The notes: generated by a model not told the origin, from the sequence alone. 27,601 nucleotides of DNA from VGCC01 sp964495555 (GCA_964495555.1 CAZBWA010000016.1:1-27601); one strand, 5' to 3'; counted from the stretch's first letter, positions 14,966 through 22,951 are shown. Translations and numbers: made by a program.

Positions 14966-17206
14966 GTGTCAACGGAGGACGTGCAGGCGGATCAGGTCCC
15001 TCTGTCCGATCTCCTCCGCGCCGCCGGACTCATCGCACTGACCGTCACGGGCGCCGTGATCTTCCTCCCGGCGCTGATGTTCCTGGTGCTGCGCGGTGAT
15101 GCGAGCGTCTCGGAGTGGTTGGCGTGGCTGATCCCGGTCGTGGTGTGGTGCATCGGCTTCGTGCCCGCCGTGCGTCCGTTCCGCGCCTGGATCCAGACAG
15201 GCGCAGGTGTCCTGTTCATGCTGATGGCGGCAGTGGTGCCGGGCGATGCGTGGATTCCTGTGTCGACCATCGCGTTCGCGATCGTCGTGGCGGGAGTCTT
15301 CACGCTGCCCTGGCGCGCGGTGCTGAACCTCATCGCCATCACAGCGACGATGGACGTGGCGCTGGCACTCGTCCCATCGGCGCGGCTCTCGATTTTCGAT
15401 GGTGGGCCTGCACCGGTGTTGACGGGTGCGCTCCTGCAGATCCTCGCGGGCGGGGGATTGCTCATCGCCTGGCACAGTTGGGTGACGACGGTCGAGCAGG
15501 CGGACATCGAGCACGCGGAGATTCGCTCGGTCATCGCTACGCGCGAACGCCTGCGCGCCCGCAGCGATTCTTCGGCGGCAGTCGCCCGCCGAATCCACGA
15601 GACCATCCTCAACACTCTCGCCGCCATCGCCATCGGCATCGCGCCCCAGAATGAGCGCGCTGCTCGACGTGCCTGTCGCCGTGATCTCGAGCAGATGGAG
15701 CTGGGTCTGGGGCAACTTGCCGATTCCACCATCACCGAGATCGTCGATTCCGCCCGCGCCGCAAGCAACCTGCGCCGCATCGATGTGGACGTCGCCGGTG
15801 ATAGGGAGCTGCTCCTTGCCGCTGCGGTGGCCAATCCCATGCGAGACGCCGTGGTAGAGGCGCTGCGGAATGTCGAGCGTCACTCCGGCGCGGAGACTGC
15901 CCTCATTCGCGCCCGAGTTGATTCCCACGTGACCATCGACATCATCGACTCCGGTGTCGGCATCTCCGACGATGCCCGCGAGCGGTTCGGACTGAGGAAC
16001 ACGATCCGCACGGGACTGGAATCCATCGGTGGCTCCGTCGAAGTCCGCGTGGCACAGACGCGAGGGACCGTCGTATCGCTCTCAGGACCCATCTCCAGTC
16101 CGTCATCGATCGACATGCCGCGCCTACCCCTGCTGGGTGTCCTCGATTCCAGTCCTCTGGCGCGGGTCGGAGTACTGGGCACGAACGCCTTCATGCTCGT
16201 TCTTGCCCTTCCTGTCGCCTCGCAACTGCCGTACTCCGGACAGATGCTGACGGGGATCCTGCTCTACATCGGGATTGTCGGCGCCATTGCGATGCTGTGG
16301 AGGTCGGTGGCACGCGTACCTCTCACCATCGGTGCGATCGTGGTTCTCGTGGCGACTCTGATGCGTGCTGCGACATCTTCTCCGGAGTGCACGTCCCAGT
16401 GGGCCGTGGTGGTCCTTCTGACCGGCATGTCCGGTGGCGCCGTGCTGTTGCCGCTCATCAGCCTTCGAGGGTGGGTTGCGCGGCTAACCGTCGTTGTCAT
16501 CGTCGGGGTCGCGACCGTTGGTGTCGCTCTGGCGCTTCCCGACGACTGCCAGCCCGCCTCGCTTCTCGTGGCCTTCGCCACCGTCGCCTATATGACCGCA
16601 TTCGCCCTGGGCCTCACCTGGACCGATGTGGTCTTCGCGGCGCGGCGGGAGCGAGCACTCGCGCAGTGGCAGGCGCTCCTTCAGGCGGAAACCGAGGTGG
16701 AATCTCTCCGTGCCGCGCAGTCCGGCTGGGCCGAGGTCGGCCCCGGTGCGCGTGACCTGCTCGAGGGTCTGGCCGATGGATCCTTCGGCTTCGAGGACCC
16801 CGGGGTGCGCGCGCGCGCGGCCGCCGAGGGCGCGGCGATTCGGGAATCGCTGGGATTCGCGGGAGCGCCGGGCGATGCGGTCAGCCATCTCACGCGACGC
16901 CTCGTTCGTGCCGCAGCGACCGTCGGGGCGACCGTGGAAGTGGAGATGCTCACCCCCTTCCGACGAGTGGATCGCTATCCGGAGGAGGTGCTGATGACGC
17001 TGGAACAACTCGTGCGGCGTCTGCCTGAGGAGAATGTGACCATCCGAGGGTTCGCGGACGAGGGTCACGAAGAGCTGGTCATGATCGTTCCAACGGAGGC
17101 GATCGACGACCGAACCACCCGCTTCATCCAGGACTGTGCTGTGCAGGTGGCCGTCGGCCCCGAGACAGCGCACGTCATCGTGCGACGTCGCGAAGCTCAG
17201 ACGTAG
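14966..17206 (+). CDS. Membrane sensor histidine kinase with two membrane-plus-cytoplasmic modules
   Basis: 746 aa from the GTG at 14966. TTG 14948 and GTG 14981 are alternatives; GGAGG at 14974-14978 is too close for the latter, and no good ribosome site precedes 14966, so a leaderless start is possible. Module 1: several TM helices (about 15-175), a HisKA_3-like H-box RRIHETILNTLAAI with His211, N-box EALRNVERH (about 298-306) and G-box DSGVGI (about 328). Module 2: another set of TM helices (about 400-555), a coiled-coil-like segment, and a C-terminal cytoplasmic region (about 590-740) with an HATPase-like rhythm but no clear N or G boxes. It probably phosphorylates the upstream regulator. 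The second half looks like a degenerate or regulatory copy. Confidence 0.85.
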   Translation: MSTEDVQADQVPLSDLLRAAGLIALTVTGAVIFLPALMFLVLRGDASVSEWLAWLIPVVVWCIGFVPAVRPFRAWIQTGAGVLFMLMAAVVPGDAWIPVSTIAFAIVVAGVFTLPWRAVLNLIAITATMDVALALVPSARLSIFDGGPAPVLTGALLQILAGGGLLIAWHSWVTTVEQADIEHAEIRSVIATRERLRARSDSSAAVARRIHETILNTLAAIAIGIAPQNERAARRACRRDLEQMELGLGQLADSTITEIVDSARAASNLRRIDVDVAGDRELLLAAAVANPMRDAVVEALRNVERHSGAETALIRARVDSHVTIDIIDSGVGISDDARERFGLRNTIRTGLESIGGSVEVRVAQTRGTVVSLSGPISSPSSIDMPRLPLLGVLDSSPLARVGVLGTNAFMLVLALPVASQLPYSGQMLTGILLYIGIVGAIAMLWRSVARVPLTIGAIVVLVATLMRAATSSPECTSQWAVVVLLTGMSGGAVLLPLISLRGWVARLTVVVIVGVATVGVALALPDDCQPASLLVAFATVAYMTAFALGLTWTDVVFAARRERALAQWQALLQAETEVESLRAAQSGWAEVGPGARDLLEGLADGSFGFEDPGVRARAAAEGAAIRESLGFAGAPGDAVSHLTRRLVRAAATVGATVEVEMLTPFRRVDRYPEEVLMTLEQLVRRLPEENVTIRGFADEGHEELVMIVPTEAIDDRTTRFIQDCAVQVAVGPETAHVIVRRREAQT

Positions 17207-17556
17207 GTAGCTGTGGGGAGTCCTCGCCTATCGGAACCAGTCCGTGCGTCTCCACGGTGTGGCAGCCACGTGATGGGCCCCTCCAGCCGGTAGCCAGCCC
17301 GTCGAACGGTGATGATCCAGGCGATTCCCGAGTCTCGCGACCGCAGCTTTCGACGCAGCCGCGACATGTGCGACTCGATGGCGTGCCCATCATCGAAGTA
17401 GGGACGCTCCCAGATCATCTGGGCGATGGCAGACTTCGAGAAGCACTTTCTCGGCGTGGCGGCCAACAGAGTCAGAATCTCGAACTCGGTCCACGTCAGG
17501 TCGATCAGCGAGTCATCGACCCATACCTGACGAGCATCTGTGTCTATGGTCAACAT
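17197..17556 (-). CDS. Stand-alone OmpR/PhoB-type winged-helix DNA-binding protein
   Basis: 119 aa from the ATG at 17556, chosen because TGAGGAG lies just upstream; the longer open frame is Arg-rich and not protein-like. Almost the whole protein is a Trans_reg_C winged helix: LTWTEFEILTLLAATPRKCF, then SKSAIAQMIW, and ESHMSRLRRKLRSR followed by IITVRRAGYRL, the recognition helix and wing. There is no receiver domain, so activity cannot be controlled by phosphorylation in the usual way. The C-terminal tail (about 20 residues) is basic and likely flexible. Its 3' end overlaps the 3' end of the histidine kinase gene by 10 bp in convergent orientation. It could control the glycan operon upstream of it on the same strand, or the kinase pair. 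Confidence 0.82.
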   Translation of the reverse strand: MLTIDTDARQVWVDDSLIDLTWTEFEILTLLAATPRKCFSKSAIAQMIWERPYFDDGHAIESHMSRLRRKLRSRDSGIAWIITVRRAGYRLEGPITWLPHRGDARTGSDRRGLPTATYV

Positions 17557-17693
17557 CGAACTCCTCACGATTCCCCCTGTCGACGCACGACGCCGACAAT
17601 CGCCTTCCCAGGATGCACTGCGGCGGACAGGCCTACGGGACGCGATGCGGCGTGTTGCCCGCTTTGCAAGGTAGGTGTGAGGTTCGCACGAGC

Positions 17694-17703
17694 GGGGGGG
17701 GGG
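17694..17703. repeat. Homopolymer of ten G
   Basis: A G10 run (C10 on the - strand) in the 241-bp spacer upstream of the winged-helix gene and downstream of the GH130 gene. Such tracts slip readily. Here it lies outside coding sequence, about 138 bp upstream of the winged-helix start, so a length change could affect only its promoter or leader. Sequencing error in length is possible. Confidence 0.8.
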
Positions 17704-17774
17704 TATGAGTTGATATGCCCGATTCCGTGTACGCACACGATCGCCTCGCGTTGCCACCTCCTCGCGACGGGGCC

Positions 17775-17811
17775 GGGCCACCATGGCCCTCGCTCCGTCA
17801 CACCATGTGAC
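17775..17811 (-). terminator. Two small tandem hairpins at the 3' end of the GH130 operon
   Basis: GGGCCA/TGGCCC (17775-17780 and 17784-17789) and GTCACA/TGTGAC (17797-17802 and 17806-17811) each close a 3-nt CCA loop; the second includes the GH130 stop codon. There is no T-tract, so termination is uncertain, but nothing else in the spacer looks like an operon end. Confidence 0.3.
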
Positions 17812-19246
17812 TGAGAAGCTCGGTGAGCTCGACGGTGGCGAATCGGATCTTCCAGTCGCTGAAGCCGTAGGGAATGACCACCGTTCCGTCGTAGATGACG
17901 CTCCCGCACGAATAGATGACGTTGGGAACGTACCCGTCGCGCTCTTCCGAGGTCGGTTCCAAGAAGGGATCCCGTAGCCGGCCGATCACGCGGGTGGGAT
18001 CATCGAGATCGAGGAGCATCGCACCGATCGCGTATTGGCGCATGGGCCCTGCACCGTGCGTGAGGACGAGCCATCCGGCATCGGTTTCCAGGGGGGAGCC
18101 ACAGTTCCCGGAGTGGACGAGTTCCCAGGGTTGCTTGTGGTCGTGGAGGCGTTGAACGTCGTTCCAGTGGTAGCCGTCCTCGGATCGTGAGATGAAGTTC
18201 GACTCGCGATCGCAACGGGAGAGTGCCGTGAAAAGGCCGTCTACGCGACGGGGGAAAAACGCGAGCCCCTTGTTCTTCACTCCCGGTCCGGTCAGGCTGA
18301 TGGAGGAAAAATTTCGGAAGTCGTCGGTCTCAAGCGCGCGGCAGACAACCTGAGTACCATCGAAGCCGGTGTAGGTCGCGCGATAGCGCACACAATCATC
18401 ATCATCGCAGATCATGGTGAAACGAGCATCCTCCATGCCACGCCTTTCCACCGGTGCAGTCGGCCACAAGACCCTTTCACTGATCTCAGACTCCTCGGCG
18501 AAATCAACTTCGTAATTGCTGCGCGCGATGCGACCCATGATGCTGACCAGTTCATCAGACGGGGCGTTGCGCAGACCGCTCACATCGAGTTGGGTAAGTG
18601 CGGCGGTCAGGTCCTCGATTGTGAACTTGTCTGGAAGTAGTCCCAGAACGAGTTCGAGATCAGCTGAGCTCACGCCCGCCTCGATTGCTTCTTGGCGCAC
18701 CATCCGGTTCCTCAACACGGTGTAGCGATGGGCCCTTGTTGTCGCGAAGGGTGAAGCCGGATCCACCTGAATCTCACCGCGAGTGATGGATCCGGTGCGG
18801 AAGACAATCGTCGAGATATGTCCCTCTCCAACGGCCCGGATGCTCAGGATGAATCTCATCGATTCGTCTGTTGTCGCTGCGTGTGGGTGGGGGACGATGG
18901 ACGGATTGAAGTAGGCGGCTCCCTCAATCGCATACTCCTGGCTCAGGTAGGCCCCGATGAGGATCTGGCGCTGTTCAGAGATGTCACCGTCGACGAAGTG
19001 CGTCACGGCATGGAAGTGGGAATGGAATTGCTCCCGAACATCTCGGTGCCGGGAGTTGAAGCGGTGGTCGATGTCGCGCAGTGTCGATTCGACCTCAGAC
19101 TCCTCCAGGTCGAGGCAGCGCTGGATAACCTGGGGAATCCGAGATTGCCCCTGGATTAACTCTTCCTCACCGGGGATGAACATTCGGCACAGGACGCGCT
19201 GGGGGTTTCCCGCCAGGGTCAGTGTTGAGCGGCTCAGTGATTTCAC
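17798..19246 (-). CDS. Glycoside hydrolase family 130-type protein (glycosidase or phosphorylase)
   Basis: 482 aa from the GTG at 19246, which overlaps the stop of the upstream gene as GTGA. About 100 N-terminal residues are a mostly helical extension. The five-bladed propeller follows, with GH130 landmarks: YAIEGAAYFNPSIVPHP, MRFILSIRAVGEGHISTIVF, EDARFTMICDDDDCVRYRAT, TYTGFDG (Asp in the position of the family's general acid), KGLAFFPRRVDGLFTALSR and YVPNVIYSCGSVIYDGTVVI. Family members split or phosphorolyse beta-mannosides. The long N-terminal extension puts this one in a less characterised subgroup, so substrate and hydrolase versus phosphorylase cannot be told. No signal peptide is seen, hence it is probably cytoplasmic. 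It is last in an operon with a GT4 glycosyltransferase. Confidence 0.85.
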   Translation of the reverse strand: MKSLSRSTLTLAGNPQRVLCRMFIPGEEELIQGQSRIPQVIQRCLDLEESEVESTLRDIDHRFNSRHRDVREQFHSHFHAVTHFVDGDISEQRQILIGAYLSQEYAIEGAAYFNPSIVPHPHAATTDESMRFILSIRAVGEGHISTIVFRTGSITRGEIQVDPASPFATTRAHRYTVLRNRMVRQEAIEAGVSSADLELVLGLLPDKFTIEDLTAALTQLDVSGLRNAPSDELVSIMGRIARSNYEVDFAEESEISERVLWPTAPVERRGMEDARFTMICDDDDCVRYRATYTGFDGTQVVCRALETDDFRNFSSISLTGPGVKNKGLAFFPRRVDGLFTALSRCDRESNFISRSEDGYHWNDVQRLHDHKQPWELVHSGNCGSPLETDAGWLVLTHGAGPMRQYAIGAMLLDLDDPTRVIGRLRDPFLEPTSEERDGYVPNVIYSCGSVIYDGTVVIPYGFSDWKIRFATVELTELLSHMV

Positions 19247-20241
19247 GCAGCAGCCTGGAGGAGCTGCTCGGTCCTATGGTGCGCGCCAAGGTATGCGAGC
19301 GTGGATTCAGCACCCTGATTGGTATTCCGCCCATTCCTAGTCAAGGCATCAAATCCTGCACCGGTGACATCGTCGCGCATGGGAATGCCCTGATCGTTGT
19401 GGCCATCGAACCAGCGTCGACCAAGAATCGCATACTCCCGCCAGTGCTGATCGCTGGTCAGATCGAATGCGGTGGAGCAGGCATCGACGAGTGCTGCGAT
19501 CTCTATTGGCTGTTGGTCAAAGCTCGGAAGGCTCTCTCCACTGCTCCAACCTGTGTGGGGGATGACGGATAGCCGCCCGGCGATGGTTTGCACCTCGAGC
19601 AACCAGGTCAGCAATTGTCGGCCTCGTCGGACCATGCCGCTGTCGTTGAGGATCGCACCCCCCAGCAACATGACTTCCGGGATTACGGCGTTGGCGTAGG
19701 TAAGTCTCTCTTCGGGCCAGGGCCAACGACTGCGGTTAGTCGTGGGAAGCATCGCCACAGCGTCCCGAATCAGGGACAAGGCCGCAACGTTCCTGGGCAT
19801 CGCCTCCAGTACCTCAGCGGCCCCCAAGGCGGCGAACATCATGGACCGGAGGAATGGGGAACGCAGCCGGGCAGAACGTTCGAAGCGCTCTAGGGACTCC
19901 TGAGCTCGGGCCGGGTTGCGGGTCCATCGCATGCTCGACCCCCATGCCCACAGTGCCCGCCCCCAATGGTCGTCCGTGCTGGGTGTGCCGCACCACACCC
20001 TCGACGTGGATCGACGATTGACCACGCGGCCGTCGATCGATTGAGCCTCTCCCAGGAATTCTGCGTAGACGCGAGTGAGACGTTGCGCAACGGGGCCCGT
20101 GTCCCCAGATCGCTCAATGACGATCAGTGCGCGCGCTACATCGTCGACGCAATATCCGTGCTCTGAGCGTGGCTGATCTCCCAGGCAGTGCTCGAATAGG
20201 CCCACGTCATCGGTCAAGGATTCGAGATGCTGCAGATTCAT
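19243..20241 (-). CDS. Alpha-helical (alpha/alpha-barrel-like) glycan-associated protein
   Basis: 332 aa from the ATG at 20241, overlapping the GT4 stop as ATGA. The sequence begins MNLQHLESLTDDVGLFEHCL and has EHGYCVDDVARALIVIE, DDHWGRALWAWG, ALGAAEVLEAM and a run of helices with conserved aromatics (WPWPEERLTYANAVIPEVML), resembling proteins annotated as glycosyltransferase because they are often fused or adjacent to GT4 enzymes. No Rossmann nucleotide-sugar site is visible, so glycosyltransferase activity is not supported. The many Asp/His/Trp pairs suggest an alpha/alpha6-barrel glycan-binding or hydrolase-like fold. Tight coupling to GT4 and GH130 on both sides implies they act on the same glycan. 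Confidence 0.65.
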   Translation of the reverse strand: MNLQHLESLTDDVGLFEHCLGDQPRSEHGYCVDDVARALIVIERSGDTGPVAQRLTRVYAEFLGEAQSIDGRVVNRRSTSRVWCGTPSTDDHWGRALWAWGSSMRWTRNPARAQESLERFERSARLRSPFLRSMMFAALGAAEVLEAMPRNVAALSLIRDAVAMLPTTNRSRWPWPEERLTYANAVIPEVMLLGGAILNDSGMVRRGRQLLTWLLEVQTIAGRLSVIPHTGWSSGESLPSFDQQPIEIAALVDACSTAFDLTSDQHWREYAILGRRWFDGHNDQGIPMRDDVTGAGFDALTRNGRNTNQGAESTLAYLGAHHRTEQLLQAAA

Positions 20242-21392
20242 GCGGGAATCCGTTCGACGTTCGCGGATACCGGTGGAGTGGCCGTTGCCCTGCGTGCTAC
20301 AGCGTGGGTGAGGGCGCTCATCGAAGCCCCGACGCTCGGCCACAGAAAATCCTGGCCTTTTTGATCCGTCAAGTCCCGCATGCGTCGATGTGTGTAGGGA
20401 TTCTGAATGATCGAACGAAGTGCTTCTGCGATGCTTGCGGGATTTTGGTGCTGCACGAGAGCACCGGATCCGTCACTGAGGAGCTCGACCGCGTGGGGGA
20501 ATCGGGTCGCTACGACGGGTCCACCTGCCACCATCGCCTCAACGAGAACCCCGGACGTCACCTGATCCTGGGTGTCGTAGGGGAGTAGATACACATCAGC
20601 GGAATTGATCAGGTGAGTGAGTCCCTGTGTGTCGAGATAGCCGTCGACGAAGTGCACTTGATTCCGGACGTGGAGTGTCTCAGCGAGCCGCTCCAGTTCC
20701 TGCCGATAGCGCAGCCCCTCGCGAGCGACGACCTTCGGATGCGTTTGCCCCACGATGTAGTACTCAGGCAGCGGGTCGAGGTCGTGAAGAAGGGGCAGCG
20801 CTCGGATGCCCCACTCGATCCCCTTGCCTTCGCTCAGGAGTCCCCACGTGAGAATCCGCGGCTTCATGCGAAGGCCGTAGGGCCTCTTGATGCGACCGAA
20901 GTCCGGCGATCCGTGGGGGATAACGTGAAGGCGAGTTCGTTGGACGTCGTAGGTCCTCGTCAGGGCGTGGGACGCCGAGTGGGATAAGGCGACGACGGCA
21001 TCCGAACCATTGAGGAGCCCTTGCATGACTCGACGTTGATTGTTGCTCGGGGCTGTCACGACTGTGTGCAGCACGGTGATCACGGGAACGGTGAGCTCTG
21101 CGAGGAGATCGATGACCTCTCGTCCATCAGGACCCCCATAGATTCCGAATTCGTGCTGCAGAATCACGACATCATGGCTATTCAGAACATGAGCCGTTCG
21201 CTGAATGTCAAACGTCCCCTTGTGCTCATGGATAACGATCGTCGATCTCTGGGGAGGTGTCTCCTCGCTCAGTTGCACGATGCGAACGTCCTGGCCGAGG
21301 CGCGTCATGGCACGAGTCATGGCACGAGCGAACGTTGCAATTCCGCATTGCGTGGGTGGGTAGGTGCTCACCATGGCGATTCGAGGAGTCAC
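20238..21392 (-). CDS. Family GT4 glycosyltransferase
   Basis: 384 aa, GTG start at 21392 with AAGGA about 5 nt upstream. GT-B fold: the N-terminal half opens with RIAMVSTYPPTQCGIATFAR (glycine loop for acceptor or donor contacts) and has DVVILQHEFGIYGG. The C-terminal nucleotide-sugar half has TWGLLSEGKGIEWGIRALP, PEYYIVGQTHP and the EX7E-type region QVTSGVLVEAMVAGGPVVAT. These are typical of GT4 retaining transferases, many of which use GDP-mannose or UDP-glucose; the donor is not predictable here. First gene of a three-gene unit with the helical protein and GH130, so the operon holds both a synthetic and a degradative activity. Confidence 0.88.
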   Translation of the reverse strand: MTPRIAMVSTYPPTQCGIATFARAMTRAMTRLGQDVRIVQLSEETPPQRSTIVIHEHKGTFDIQRTAHVLNSHDVVILQHEFGIYGGPDGREVIDLLAELTVPVITVLHTVVTAPSNNQRRVMQGLLNGSDAVVALSHSASHALTRTYDVQRTRLHVIPHGSPDFGRIKRPYGLRMKPRILTWGLLSEGKGIEWGIRALPLLHDLDPLPEYYIVGQTHPKVVAREGLRYRQELERLAETLHVRNQVHFVDGYLDTQGLTHLINSADVYLLPYDTQDQVTSGVLVEAMVAGGPVVATRFPHAVELLSDGSGALVQHQNPASIAEALRSIIQNPYTHRRMRDLTDQKGQDFLWPSVGASMSALTHAVARRATATPPVSANVERIPA

Positions 21393-21486
21393 GGACGTCC
21401 TTTCTGATCGGTGTTAGAGGAACACCTTGGGGCACGCAGGCCCATCCGTCATAGGTCAATGCAGTCAGCGATCGGACCTTGGCTAG

Positions 21487-22101
21487 TCACTCAGGTGTAG
21501 CGATCACGACCACTGTCGACTGGTACCCACCCTGATCGCGTACATACGTCCCCCCGCACGTGAGAAGCACAAGACGTGCAGCGCCCGTTGAACGAAACAG
21601 GTGGGGAGCAAGCTCGGGAAAAGCTTCGTCGGGCAGCAGCGCCACTGATTGCACCCGGAAGAGATGGCTCATTCCAGCAGAATCCAGGACGCGAATGCCG
21701 CGCCCGGGCTCCAGCCTCTCGAGCTGCCGGAAGACTCCATTCGGGTCGTTCCTGCCATCCCGGTGACCGACCAGGACCGTGGTTCCGTAGTCGAAGGTCC
21801 CGGGGGCCGTGGGCGTGTACCAGCCGACATCCCGGATATCCCGTGGAACCTCCATCTCGGCGTTCGGCTCAATGCCCACTGGATGCACGTCGGCTACTAC
21901 GTCGAGATGAGGGATGCGGATCGAGATCGGCGTACTTCTGCTCGCCTCGGGGGTGTGCAGTGTCGGCTGTGTCTTATCGGGAGCCGCGAGTGTGACGTTC
22001 GTGTGCCTCTCGGGCTCCCCGCCGGGGAGCCTGGTGCCGGCGGGGAGCCCGAGGGCGATCGTGGTGGCAGCAACCGCTACCAGTACTCGTGTGAGGATCA
22101 C
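21487..22101 (-). CDS. Class F-like sortase with an altered catalytic arginine position
   Basis: 204 aa, GTG start overlapping the stop of the secreted-protein gene (GTGA). An N-terminal hydrophobic segment (about 5-20) acts as a signal/anchor, followed by a Pro/Thr spacer. The sortase barrel runs from about residue 58 (ISIRIPHLDVVADVHPVGIE) with GWYTPTAPGTFDYGTTVLVG, catalytic H113 (VGHRDG) and C182 (LLTCGG). In related sortases the active-site Arg lies in a final YRDNVVV-like strand; here this is YQSTVVV, so Gln194 occupies the position and the nearest Arg is R188. It may be a weak enzyme, use R188, or be inactive. The upstream coupled gene is the obvious substrate candidate. Confidence 0.85.
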   Translation of the reverse strand: MILTRVLVAVAATTIALGLPAGTRLPGGEPERHTNVTLAAPDKTQPTLHTPEASRSTPISIRIPHLDVVADVHPVGIEPNAEMEVPRDIRDVGWYTPTAPGTFDYGTTVLVGHRDGRNDPNGVFRQLERLEPGRGIRVLDSAGMSHLFRVQSVALLPDEAFPELAPHLFRSTGAARLVLLTCGGTYVRDQGGYQSTVVVIATPE

Positions 22102-22844
22102 CGGGCAGCTGAGGCGCCTCCACCCGCAGGCACGGACGCCGGCACCACAGGACCTGATGCGGGTGCTGCCGCGGGCCCGACGTCGATGCCTACCTGCGAC
22201 CCGGCTTCGACAGGGGGCGCTGCCGGAGCCACGACGGCCGGACTATCCACGGTTGTGGGCGTCGTCACGGGCGCCGCTGGCGTGATGGCCGTGGGTGTGC
22301 CCCCGCCCGACGGAGTGGTGGGAGTACTCGTCGGCGTGGGCGTTGGCGTCGGCGTCGGCGTTGGCGTCGGCGTCGGCGTTGGCGTTGGCGTCGGCGTCGG
22401 CGTGGGCGTTGGCGTTGGCGTTGGCGTTGGCGTTGGCGTCGCAGTCGGTGTCGGGGTGGGCGTCGGCTGCACGATGGTGCATCCGGCCTCGAGGATTAGT
22501 TGGCCGGCCGGCCAGTTCAGCCCGGGATAGATCTTTGTTGGATCGGTCGGGCTCTCGATGGGCGGAATGATGTCCCCCCACGACTGCTGTGCGGGGTCCG
22601 CGTCGGGGTTGAACACCGGCCCTGTGTGGTCACCGTGACCGTTGAGGAACGAATTCCCCTCGTTGTCCACGCTGGAGCGATTGATCTGCTCGAGAACGTA
22701 GGGATTGCTTCGTGACCCCGTGGCATGACATAGATCAACCTTGTCGCTGGGCACTGCATTGCTGGATGCCACAAACAGCATCCCACCAGCAGCTGCCGCG
22801 ACGATGGCGGCGGTTGTGGCCGCTGCCGCAGAAATCTTCGTCAT
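22098..22844 (-). CDS. Secreted CHATGS-type surface protein with a long Thr-Pro repeat
   Basis: 248 aa. Three ATGs lie in a row (22850, 22847, 22844); AAGG immediately precedes the first, giving 6 nt spacing only to the third, so 22844 is preferred. Residues 1-30 form a signal peptide (MTKISAAAATTAAIVAAAAG...ASSNA). The mature part has KVDLCHATGSRSNPYV, HGDHTGPVF and WGDIIPP, a pattern shared by many actinobacterial exported proteins of unknown function. Residues about 127-175 are almost pure Thr-Pro, followed by a Pro/Ala/Val-rich tail ending VPAGGGASAAR. No LPXTG, hydrophobic anchor or basic tail is present. The gene is coupled to a sortase, so it may be a non-classical sortase substrate or cell-wall stalk. 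Confidence 0.75.
   Translation of the reverse strand: MTKISAAAATTAAIVAAAAGGMLFVASSNAVPSDKVDLCHATGSRSNPYVLEQINRSSVDNEGNSFLNGHGDHTGPVFNPDADPAQQSWGDIIPPIESPTDPTKIYPGLNWPAGQLILEAGCTIVQPTPTPTPTATPTPTPTPTPTPTPTPTPTPTPTPTPTPTPTPTPTPTSTPTTPSGGGTPTAITPAAPVTTPTTVDSPAVVAPAAPPVEAGSQVGIDVGPAAAPASGPVVPASVPAGGGASAAR
22333..22464. repeat. Hexanucleotide tandem repeat (GGCGTY/GGCGTG)
   Basis: About 22 copies of a GGCGTN hexamer on the + strand, with degeneration near the 3' end. On the - strand each unit encodes Thr-Pro of the secreted protein. Because the unit is 6 bp, changes in copy number keep the reading frame and alter only stalk length. Confidence 0.9.
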
Positions 22845-22893
22845 CATCATCCTTCGCAGTAGTGGGGTGGGTTTTCCACCCGTCCTCCACTGT

Positions 22894-22908
22894 CGGGCCC
22901 ATCGCCCG
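22894..22908 (-). terminator. Small hairpin downstream of the LuxR-type gene
   Basis: CGGGC/GCCCG stem (22894-22898 and 22904-22908) with a 5-nt loop, in the 101-bp spacer between the regulator stop and the secreted-protein gene. A second hairpin, GGGTGG/CCACCC with loop GTTTT (22865-22881), follows in the same spacer. Neither has a clear T-tract on the - strand, so either terminator or leader structure is possible. Confidence 0.25.
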
Positions 22909-22951
22909 GGGATGGTGGTGCCAGTGACCAGCGCCAGCTAGCCCTGGACGG

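Noticed and set aside
17557..17784. Upstream extension of the winged-helix ORF including the G10 tract
   Set aside because: The extension is Arg-rich without structure, while the ATG at 17556 has a GAGGAG ribosome site. A phase-variable reading frame is therefore not supported.
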